Positions 1-5,356 of a stretch of 11,987 bases of DNA are shown here, in pieces. Each line of letters starts with the position of its first letter. The stretch's first letter is position 1. The stretch is from UBA1189 sp045126595 (GTDB taxonomy: Bacteria > Bacteroidota > Bacteroidia > Bacteroidales > Bacteroidaceae). A program made the position numbers and the translations under genes. The stretch lies in NCBI GenBank assembly GCA_045126595.1, contig JBGVOS010000159.1, forward strand, positions 1 to 11,987, read 5' to 3'. Under the pieces are notes generated by a model. The model was not told where the DNA came from and made no database searches. It saw nothing but the letters and a program-made list of their open reading frames with translations.

Positions 1-348
1 TGGTATACGCACCTGGTCGATAAGTTCACGTATATCGTCTACCGAATTGTTCGACGCCGCGTCAAGCTCATGTATATTATATGAACGCTGTTCTTCAAAA
101 GCACGGCACGACTCGCACTCGCCACAAGCCTCCCCTTCGGGAGTCAGATGTTCACAGTTAATCGACTTGGCAAAGATGCGGGCACAGGTGGTCTTACCCA
201 CACCACGCGGGCCACAGAAAAGATAGGCATGCGCCAGCTTCCCCGTGAGGATAGCATTCTTGAGCGTCACGATAAGCGCCTTCTGCCCTACCACAGTATC
301 AAACGTGGCGGGGCGGTACTTACGGGCTGAGACTATGAAGTTTTCCAT
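1..348 (-). CDS. dnaX: DNA polymerase III subunit gamma/tau, N-terminal part (partial)
   Basis: The minus strand reads an open frame from ATG at 348 to the window edge (116 codons), beginning MENFIVSARKYRP. It shows the AAA+ clamp-loader N-terminus in order: the RKYRP...VVGQ start (residues 9-22), Walker A GPRGVGKTT (46-54), the zinc module cysteines C65, C75, C78 and C81, and the ELDAASN motif (94-100). This combination is diagnostic of DnaX, the ATPase that loads the sliding clamp and links the replicative polymerases. The C-terminal two thirds, including the rest of the ATPase and any tau extension, lies outside the window, so gamma/tau frameshifting cannot be judged. The gene is divergent from the FtsB/DivIC-type gene at 550. 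No Shine-Dalgarno precedes the ATG, as is normal for Bacteroidota. Confidence 0.97.
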   Translation of the reverse strand, partial: MENFIVSARKYRPATFDTVVGQKALIVTLKNAILTGKLAHAYLFCGPRGVGKTTCARIFAKSINCEHLTPEGEACGECESCRAFEEQRSYNIHELDAASNNSVDDIRELIDQVRIP

Positions 349-381
349 TGATTACAGATTACATAAACATTGTCAATGATG

Positions 382-389
382 CAAAGATA
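382..389 (-). promoter_or_regulatory. Proximal -7 box (P1) for dnaX
   Basis: On the minus strand this reads TATCTTTG, an exact match to the Bacteroidota -7 consensus TAnnTTTG. It predicts a transcript starting near 375-378 and a leader of about 28 nt before the dnaX ATG at 348. No good -33 TTTG is seen at the usual 19-21 bp spacing; the nearest candidate, CTTG at 413-416, is 23 bp away. An 11-bp palindrome, CATTGtCAATG (368-378), overlaps the expected start site. Confidence 0.6.
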
Positions 390-446
390 ATAAGAAACGA
401 GGGAAATAATATCAAGCTTGCTTGAATATTTCACAGCGAGTGCAAT

Positions 447-474
447 TTATCTTCGTGGTTAACCACAAAGATAA
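447..474. promoter_or_regulatory. 28-bp near-perfect palindrome (candidate operator)
   Basis: The centre is the perfect 12-bp palindrome GTGGTTAACCAC (455-466). Outside it the arms continue to pair from 447 to 474 with a single mismatched pair (454/467), so 13 of 14 base pairs match. There is no spacer, which is typical of a dimeric DNA-binding protein site rather than an RNA hairpin. It lies between the divergent dnaX and division-gene promoters and covers the distal -7-like box. The other arm carries TATCTTCG, one base from a -7 box on the plus strand. The binding protein is unknown. Confidence 0.45.
466..473 (-). promoter_or_regulatory. Distal -7-like box (P2) toward dnaX, inside a palindrome
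   Basis: A second exact TATCTTTG on the minus strand, 84 bp upstream of the proximal box and embedded in the same 16-bp sequence, CAAAGATAATAAGAAA as read on the plus strand (382-397 and 466-481). It forms one arm of the palindrome at 447-474. No -33 element is visible, so it may be a weak second promoter or part of an operator rather than a start site in its own right. Confidence 0.35.
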
Positions 475-537
475 TAAGAAATCGACATAAAACCTTTTTT
501 TCTACAACGAAATAGCCCATATTAACAATAAATCCCG

Positions 538-545
538 TACCTTTG
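538..545 (+). promoter_or_regulatory. -7 box of the division-gene operon, implying a leaderless mRNA
   Basis: TACCTTTG matches the Bacteroidota -7 consensus exactly and ends only 4 nt before the ATG at 550. A start site at the usual distance would fall at or within a base or two of the A of the ATG, so the message would be leaderless or nearly so. No TTTG is present at the -33 position (about 514-518 reads AGCCC). Confidence 0.55.
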
Positions 546-549
546 CAAC

Positions 550-846
550 ATGAGCAAAATAAAGAATGTATGGACAGCGATAGGACGGCATAAGTACACG
601 GTCACGATTGTGGGATTTCTGCTAATCATCTGCTTCCTGGACCAAAACAACCTGATGTTGCGCCTGCGACACCAACGCCAGATACGCGAGCTGAAGAGTG
701 AAATAGAGCAGTACGAGGCACTACGCGACGAGAGCATACAGGGACTGCAGGAACTGGCCAACGACAGCAATAACCTGGAGCGCATAGCACGCGAGAAGTA
801 CGGCATGCACCTCCCTAACGAAGAAGTTTTTATCATCAAGGAATGA
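550..846 (+). CDS. FtsB/DivIC-type septum formation initiator
   Basis: A 98-residue bitopic membrane protein. It has a short basic cytoplasmic N-terminus (residues 1-16), one transmembrane helix (about 17-31, VTIVGFLLIICFL), a charged periplasmic coiled coil (about 36-70), and a C-terminal segment NLERIAREKYGMHLPNEEVF. This architecture and the ERIAREKYGM signature are typical of the FtsB/DivIC (septum initiator) family, which joins the FtsL/FtsQ complex at the divisome and helps activate septal peptidoglycan synthesis. Length is normal for the family. The stop overlaps the next gene's start (ATGA, 843-846), indicating translational coupling. The family assignment rests on architecture and motif, not on a search. 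Confidence 0.88.
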   Translation: MSKIKNVWTAIGRHKYTVTIVGFLLIICFLDQNNLMLRLRHQRQIRELKSEIEQYEALRDESIQGLQELANDSNNLERIAREKYGMHLPNEEVFIIKE

Positions 847-1184
847 AAAAGTTACAACAAACCGTCTATATCATCGGGGGCATACTGCTGGTCGTAGGTG
901 CCGCCCTGTATATCACCCGCTGGGTAGGGGCGCCCTATGTGTATATCGCCGGCTCGTTCATGTTTGGCGCCATGCAGATGCTCGACCGCTACACGGGCAA
1001 CAACTTCATGTTGCGCCGCCTGCGCCGACAGCAGATACTCGGGGCCATAGCACTAATGCTCACAGGTATTCTGATGCTCACCTGCAAGCACAACGAGTGG
1101 ATACTGTGTATGCTCGTGGGATGTATCATGGAACTGTATACCGCCTTCCGCATACCGCAGGAGCTGGAGAAGGAAAAAGGATAA
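843..1184 (+). CDS. Small four-helix inner-membrane protein, function unknown
   Basis: 113 residues, mostly hydrophobic, with four likely transmembrane segments: about 8-25, 32-46, 65-82 and 86-102. A basic loop, MLRRLRRQQ, lies between helices 2 and 3, and the C-terminal tail is charged and lysine-rich (PQELEKEKG). By the positive-inside rule the basic loop and both ends should be cytoplasmic. I recognise no catalytic motif and assign no function. The ATGA overlap with the upstream FtsB/DivIC-type gene indicates co-translation, so a role at the division site or in the envelope is a reasonable inference only. The stop codon falls inside a short 13-bp tandem repeat (1170-1202). Confidence 0.85.
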   Translation: MKKLQQTVYIIGGILLVVGAALYITRWVGAPYVYIAGSFMFGAMQMLDRYTGNNFMLRRLRRQQILGAIALMLTGILMLTCKHNEWILCMLVGCIMELYTAFRIPQELEKEKG

Positions 1185-1202
1185 GGAAAAAGGATAAGGA
1201 AA
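1170..1202. repeat. 13-bp tandem repeat across a stop codon
   Basis: AAGGAAAAAGGAT occurs at 1170-1182 and again at 1183-1195, followed by a partial third copy (AAGGAAA, 1196-1202). The TAA stop of the four-helix membrane protein uses bases 1182-1184, at the junction of the first two copies. Because 13 is not a multiple of three, the unit encodes EKEKG only in its first copy. This looks like replication slippage. Confidence 0.85.
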
Positions 1203-1238
1203 TCCCTACAAGAAAATTCTTAAATAATTCTAAAACAC

Positions 1239-1269
1239 TTTCTTAATTGAAGAATCGCCCTTACCTTTG
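1239..1269 (+). promoter_or_regulatory. Promoter of the lipoprotein gene
   Basis: The -7 box TACCTTTG (1262-1269) is an exact consensus match. TTTC at 1239-1242 matches three of four bases of the -33 TTTG with a 19-bp spacer, within the known range. The predicted start is near 1274-1276, giving a leader of about 20 nt before the ATG at 1295. It argues against translation starting at the in-frame TTG at 1247, which lies inside the promoter, and it uncouples this gene from the upstream pair. Confidence 0.65.
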
Positions 1270-1294
1270 TGGTGTTTTCACACACAACCGAACT

Positions 1295-2002
1295 ATGGGG
1301 AGACTCTTATATATCGCATGCATGGCCATCAGCCTCCTGTCCTGCACAAAGGGGTACAGGATAAAAGGCATATCGAGCATTCAGGACATTGACGGGAGAA
1401 CCATCACGCTGAAGACCTCGGACAACGGCACATGGCGCACACTGGACTCGTGCGAGGTATTGCACGGACAGTTTCTCATGAAGGGAAAGACAGACTCGAC
1501 ACTCATCACCACACTTTTCGTAGACGGGCACCCCATGATGCCGATGATATTGGAGCCGGGAAAGATTGACATCACCGTAAGTGACATCATGCTCAAGGCT
1601 GAGGGCACACCGCTCAACGACTCACTATACCAATTCATTGCACACAAATACAAACTGGACCTGCGCGCCATAGAGTTGGAGCGCATGGAGGCCCAGATGA
1701 TTATGAACGGATATGACCTAACGACTATACAGCACCGCATAGACTCGACCTACCAAGTGCTACGCGACGACATGCGCCGTCTCGTACTCGACTTTATCGG
1801 AAAGAACTATGACAATGCACTAAGCCTGTGCGGATTCTCTATGCTTTGCAACGGACTGCCCTACCCCATCATCACGCCGCTGATACAAGCGGTGATAGAC
1901 GATGCGCCCAAAGCATTTCTCGCCCATCCCACCATAAGCCAATTCCTGCAAACGGCACACGAGAATACTGAACGCTACGGGATGGCAGAGGCGAATTACT
2001 GA
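1295..2002 (+). CDS. Periplasm-facing lipoprotein, DUF4369-type N-terminal domain
   Basis: 235 residues from ATG 1295. The frame is open further upstream to a TTG at 1247, but that extension overlaps the promoter and would bury the signal peptide. The N-terminus is a lipoprotein signal: a basic start, a hydrophobic core (4-15) and lipobox LLSC with the acylated cysteine at residue 17. The next section (about 20-105: YRIKGISSIQDIDGRTITLK, then a G.F...G segment and LEPGKIDITV) resembles the beta-rich DUF4369 module found at the N-terminus of many Bacteroidota thioredoxin-like lipoproteins. The remainder (about 105-235) is helical and charged. There is no CxxC thioredoxin motif, so if the family call is right this is a version without the redox domain. 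Its function is unknown. Its stop codon directly abuts that of convergent folB. Confidence 0.75.
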   Translation: MGRLLYIACMAISLLSCTKGYRIKGISSIQDIDGRTITLKTSDNGTWRTLDSCEVLHGQFLMKGKTDSTLITTLFVDGHPMMPMILEPGKIDITVSDIMLKAEGTPLNDSLYQFIAHKYKLDLRAIELERMEAQMIMNGYDLTTIQHRIDSTYQVLRDDMRRLVLDFIGKNYDNALSLCGFSMLCNGLPYPIITPLIQAVIDDAPKAFLAHPTISQFLQTAHENTERYGMAEANY

Positions 2003-2386
2003 TTATTTCGACATTGTCAGCGCCACAGCCGACTCGCACACACCCGCTCCTTCGATGGGCGGGTTCTTTTTAGTAACACTCACACGCACACGACGCAAAG
2101 CCGCAAAGGTATCAAGCAATGCCGTAGCGATACGCCCGCACACATGCTCAAGCAGCAAGGAGGACACGGCCATCTCGCGTGCCACCACCGTGTATACCTC
2201 GGCATAGTTCACGGTATCACTGAGTTCATCGGTAAGTACGGCACAGCGAATATCAGCATCCAAGAGGAGGTCTACAACAAACGTGTTGCCCAGCTCGCGC
2301 TCCTCAGGGAGCACACCATGATAGGCGCGGAAGGTAAGACCGCGCAATTCGATTTGGGAATCGGAAAGGATATAATCTGTATGCAT
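2003..2386 (-). CDS. folB: Dihydroneopterin aldolase
   Basis: 127 residues, the usual length for FolB, which cleaves 7,8-dihydroneopterin to 6-hydroxymethyl-7,8-dihydropterin and glycolaldehyde in cytoplasmic folate synthesis. Family motifs are in order: LRGLTFRAYHGVLPEE (14-29), LGNTFVVDL (32-40), DTVNYAEVY (57-65), LLEHVCGRIA (78-87) and VRVSVTKKNPPI (100-111). By recalled alignment to the Staphylococcus aureus enzyme, E29, Y61, E80 and K106 correspond to its active-site Glu22, Tyr54, Glu74 and catalytic Lys100. No other folate gene is in the window. The gene lies 83 bp downstream of nrdJ, with a terminator ending 5 nt before its ATG and no recognisable -7 box in between, so how it is transcribed is unclear. 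Confidence 0.94.
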   Translation of the reverse strand: MHTDYILSDSQIELRGLTFRAYHGVLPEERELGNTFVVDLLLDADIRCAVLTDELSDTVNYAEVYTVVAREMAVSSLLLEHVCGRIATALLDTFAALRRVRVSVTKKNPPIEGAGVCESAVALTMSK

Positions 2387-2391
2387 ATTCT

Positions 2392-2437
2392 AAAAAAATG
2401 GAAAGGGAACCCTCAACACCTTGAGCGATTCCCTTTC
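2392..2437 (-). terminator. Intrinsic terminator of nrdJ, just upstream of folB
   Basis: Outer arms GAAAGGGAA (2401-2409) and TTCCCTTTC (2429-2437) pair perfectly. Inside, a second stem of CTCAA (2412-2416) and TTGAG (2421-2425) closes a CACC loop, with small bulges of 2 and 3 nt between the stems. Read on the minus strand, the hairpin is followed by seven consecutive T residues (2392-2398). The T-run is on one side only, so termination is for minus-strand transcripts leaving nrdJ (stop at 2470). The T-run ends 5 nt before the folB ATG. Confidence 0.8.
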
Positions 2438-2469
2438 TCGCGTATGTAAAAGAAAAAGATTTTCAATTA

Positions 2470-5028
2470 TTATCCGCAACGGCTAGTACCACAGTTGGTA
2501 CAGATGAGGCAACCCTCCTGGTACACGAGCGTTTCCTGTCCGCAGTTGGGACAAACCTGACCCTTAGCGGCGGTACCGTCCTGTACGTACTTCTTCAGGG
2601 CACGCTCTACGCCGACCTTCCAAGTGTTGATACTCTCGCTGTCAAGCTGCAGTGAACTAACGAGCTTGATCACCTGCTCGATAGGCATACGGTAGCGGAG
2701 CACACCGGAGATGAGCTTGGCGTAGTTCCAATACTCCTTGTCAAACTTCTCAGAGAGGCCCTCAATAGTGGTCTTGTAGCCGCGCTTGTTGCTGAACTGG
2801 AAGTCGTAGCGCTTCACACCGTTCTCATCCACGTTCTTGATGATGTAACCGTTGGTCACCGACTTGGGCAACAGGATCCCCTCCTCATCATCAGCAAGAC
2901 CAGTGAAGATTTCGTAGGGACGTCCGTCGAGCAAACCCACGAATGCCACCCACTTCTCCTTATTGTTCTGGAAGCGTACGATGTCGGCCTCGAGCACACG
3001 GGGACGTGTCTCCACCACTACAGGGGGCTTGCAGGTACAAGGCTCCTCTACGGGCTTGCCGTCGGCTGTTTTCTTCTTGTTGTCAGTAGCAATGAGCACG
3101 CCGCTGCGTGAACCGTCACGGTATACGGTACAACCCTTACATCCACACTTCCAAGCCTCTACATAGAGATCGTTCACAAGTTCCTCGCTCACATCGGCAG
3201 GCAAGTTAATGGTAACGCTGATGCTGTGGTCCACCCACTTCTGGATGCGTCCCTGCATCTGCACCTTCTTCAGCCAATCGATATCGTTGGCCGTTGCCTT
3301 ATGATAAGGGCTCTCGGCTACCATAGCGTCAATCTCCTCCTGGGTGTAGCGCTTGGTGGTGTCGTACCCCTTGGTCTCCATCCAAGTCATGAACTTGGGA
3401 TGGTATACGATGAACTCCTCGAATGCATCGCCGGTCTCATCCACGAAATCCACATGCACATCAGGGTCGTTGGGGTTCACCTTACGGCGACGCTTGTACA
3501 CAGGCATGAACACGGGCTCGATACCCGATGTGGTCTGCGTCATCAAGCTCACTGTGCCGGTAGGAGCAATGGTCAAGCAAGCGATGTTACGGCGGCCATA
3601 CTGCTTCATCTCATCGTAAAGAGCGGGATCGGCATCCTTGATACGGTTGATGAAGGGATTGTTCTTCTCACGCTCGCTGTCGTATACCTGGAACGCGCCA
3701 CGCTCCTTAGCCATCTGTACCGATGAGCGGTAAGCCTCGATGGCAATGGTACGGTGTACCTTTTCCGAGAAGTCTGTAGCCTCGTCGGTACCATAGCGCA
3801 GCCCCATAGCGGCAAGCATATCGCCTTCAGCAGTAATACCCACACCGGTACGACGACCGAGGGTACTCTTATCCATAATCTTCTGCCACAACTTGCGTTC
3901 AGAGCCCTTTACCTCCTCGCTCTCGGGGTCGCTCTCAATCTTCGCCATGATAGCCTCAATCTTCTCAATCTCAAGGTCGATAATATCGTCCATAATGCGC
4001 TGAGCAATAGCCACGTGCTTCTTGAAGAGATCGAAGTCGAAATATGCCTCGGGAGTGAAGGGATTCACCACGTAAGAGTAGAGGTTGATAGCCAACAGAC
4101 GACATGAGTCGTAGGGACAGAGAGGAATCTCACCGCAAGGATTGGTTGACACCGTCTTGAAGCCAAGGTCGGCATAGCAGTCGGGCACCGACTCACGAAT
4201 AATGGTATCCCAGAAGAGCACACCAGGCTCAGCACTCTTCCAAGCGTTGTGCACAATCTTCTTCCACAACTCTGGAGCATTCACCTCACGAGTGTAAAGG
4301 GGTTCTGTGCTATCAATGGGGTATTTCTGTACGTAGGTCTTACCTTCCACAGCGGCACGCATGAAGTCATCGTCCATCTTTACCGATACGTTGGCACCGG
4401 TCACCTTACCCTCGGTCATCTTGGCGTCAATGAATGACTCCGAATCGGGATGCTTGATAGACACGCTGAGCATCAATGCTCCACGACGGCCGTCCTGAGC
4501 CACTTCGCGGGTAGAGTTCGAGTAGCGCTCCATGAAGGGAACAAGACCCGTAGAGGTCAAGGCCGAGTTCTTCACGGGAGAGCCCTTGGGGCGGATATGC
4601 GAGAGGTCGTGACCTACGCCACCACGACGCTTCATCAACTGCACCTGCTCCTCATCGATGCGAATGATGGCACCATAGGAGTCTGCATTGCCATCCATAC
4701 CGATAACAAAACAGTTAGAGAGCGAAGCAATCTGATGATTATTGCCGATACCGGTCATAGGACTGCCCTGCGGCACGATGTACTTGAAATGGTCAAGCAA
4801 ATCGAACAACTGACGTGCCGACAAGGCATTAGGATACTTTGCCTCTACGCGGGCAATCTCATTGGCAATGCGCCAATGCATGTCTTTCGGGGTCTCCTCA
4901 TAGATAATCCCCTGAGAGTCTTTCATGGCATACTTGTTGGCCCAAACTCTTGCTGCAAGCGCGTCGCCACCGAAGTATTCAAGGGTAGCACTCTGCGCCT
5001 CTTCAAACGTGTAAGTTTTCTGTTCCAC
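2470..5028 (-). CDS. nrdJ: Adenosylcobalamin-dependent (class II) ribonucleotide reductase
   Basis: Reduces ribonucleotides to deoxyribonucleotides using B12, independently of oxygen. The frame can be read from TTG at 5058 (862 residues) and has no upstream ATG. I prefer GTG at 5028 (852 residues) because the following EQKTYTFEEA matches where I recall homologues beginning; both starts are possible. Numbered from the TTG: SNCFVIG (C116), NPCGE with the expected thiyl-radical cysteine C308, C319 as likely partner of C116 in the redox pair (recalled analogy to the Thermotoga enzyme), the nucleotide-binding APTGT (498-502), CGCKGC (638-643), and a C-terminal zinc-ribbon-like tail with C836, C839, C850, C853, C856 and C861. 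All key residues are present and length is normal for the long bacterial form. It has its own promoter (5106-5137) and terminator (2392-2437), so it is probably monocistronic. Confidence 0.95.
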   Translation of the reverse strand: MEQKTYTFEEAQSATLEYFGGDALAARVWANKYAMKDSQGIIYEETPKDMHWRIANEIARVEAKYPNALSARQLFDLLDHFKYIVPQGSPMTGIGNNHQIASLSNCFVIGMDGNADSYGAIIRIDEEQVQLMKRRGGVGHDLSHIRPKGSPVKNSALTSTGLVPFMERYSNSTREVAQDGRRGALMLSVSIKHPDSESFIDAKMTEGKVTGANVSVKMDDDFMRAAVEGKTYVQKYPIDSTEPLYTREVNAPELWKKIVHNAWKSAEPGVLFWDTIIRESVPDCYADLGFKTVSTNPCGEIPLCPYDSCRLLAINLYSYVVNPFTPEAYFDFDLFKKHVAIAQRIMDDIIDLEIEKIEAIMAKIESDPESEEVKGSERKLWQKIMDKSTLGRRTGVGITAEGDMLAAMGLRYGTDEATDFSEKVHRTIAIEAYRSSVQMAKERGAFQVYDSEREKNNPFINRIKDADPALYDEMKQYGRRNIACLTIAPTGTVSLMTQTTSGIEPVFMPVYKRRRKVNPNDPDVHVDFVDETGDAFEEFIVYHPKFMTWMETKGYDTTKRYTQEEIDAMVAESPYHKATANDIDWLKKVQMQGRIQKWVDHSISVTINLPADVSEELVNDLYVEAWKCGCKGCTVYRDGSRSGVLIATDNKKKTADGKPVEEPCTCKPPVVVETRPRVLEADIVRFQNNKEKWVAFVGLLDGRPYEIFTGLADDEEGILLPKSVTNGYIIKNVDENGVKRYDFQFSNKRGYKTTIEGLSEKFDKEYWNYAKLISGVLRYRMPIEQVIKLVSSLQLDSESINTWKVGVERALKKYVQDGTAAKGQVCPNCGQETLVYQEGCLICTNCGTSRCG

Positions 5029-5105
5029 TGTGTTTATATTGATTATATCGTTGTTCAAAAAGTTGTTTTAGTGTAGAAGTAAAACTTTTCGAAGCAAAAG
5101 CTCTG

Positions 5106-5137
5106 CAAAGGTACACAACCTTTCCGTATTGACCAAA
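5106..5137 (-). promoter_or_regulatory. nrdJ promoter
   Basis: On the minus strand, -33 TTTG (5134-5137) and -7 TACCTTTG (5106-5113) both match the Bacteroidota consensus exactly, with a 20-bp spacer. The start site is expected near 5098-5102, giving a leader of about 40 nt to TTG 5058 or 70 nt to GTG 5028. A small inverted repeat, CTTTT-6 nt-AAAAG (5085-5100), lies at the very start of the leader. The leader is too short for a cobalamin riboswitch and no B12 box is visible. Confidence 0.8.
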
Positions 5138-5253
5138 TTTTCCAACAATGAAAATTCAAGAAAAACAAAAGTTTTCCAAAACAAAAAACTAAACATCTCA
5201 GAATGTGTGATTTATGTTTTTCGAAAAAGAAAAAAGTTTTCCAAAACAAAAAA
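5138..5253. repeat. Repeated TTTTCCAA elements upstream of nrdJ
   Basis: An exact 22-bp direct repeat occupies 5167-5188 and 5232-5253 (core AGTTTTCCAAAACAAAAAA), 65 bp apart. A shorter copy, TTTTCCAA, occurs at 5138-5145 immediately upstream of the nrdJ -33 box. The repeat core contains a small inverted repeat, GTTTT-CC-AAAAC. Between the copies is a perfect 12-bp palindrome, TTTTTCGAAAAA (5217-5228). The whole 5059-5356 gap is very A/T-rich. The arrangement suits an upstream regulatory region for nrdJ, but it does not match the NrdR box consensus as I know it. Confidence 0.7.
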
Positions 5254-5289
5254 TCAGACATAAGCGAGCACAAACGACACCAGAACACT

Positions 5290-5331
5290 AAAAACATTTA
5301 GCTCCATGCAGAATTCTCCACATGAAGCTAA
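5290..5331 (-). terminator. Probable terminator downstream of dnaA
   Basis: Arms at 5298-5308 and 5321-5331 pair as TTAGCT and CATG against CATG and AGCTAA, with one mismatch (5304/5325) and a 12-nt loop containing GAATTC. On the minus strand the hairpin is followed within a few bases by TTTTT (5290-5294). The stem is A/T-rich and short, so this is weaker than the other terminators, but it is correctly placed 26 nt after the dnaA stop. Confidence 0.45.
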
Positions 5332-5356
5332 TACAACGAAAAAAAATACAAATAAT

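Noticed and set aside
148..330. 60-codon plus-strand frame opposite dnaX
   Set aside because: Antisense to the Walker A and zinc-module region of dnaX, with no promoter and no independent evidence.
1247..1294. Upstream TTG start extending the lipoprotein by 16 residues
   Set aside because: The extension lies within the promoter and would displace the signal peptide from the N-terminus; ATG 1295 fits the lipoprotein signal.
5028..5105. Possible cobalamin riboswitch in the nrdJ leader
   Set aside because: The predicted leader is only about 40-70 nt and shows no B12-box-like sequence; cobalamin riboswitches are about 200 nt.
5055..5297. 80-codon minus-strand frame (F/K-rich) in the nrdJ upstream region
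   Set aside because: It covers the nrdJ promoter and the A/T-rich repeats; the phenylalanine and lysine content comes from A/T tracts.
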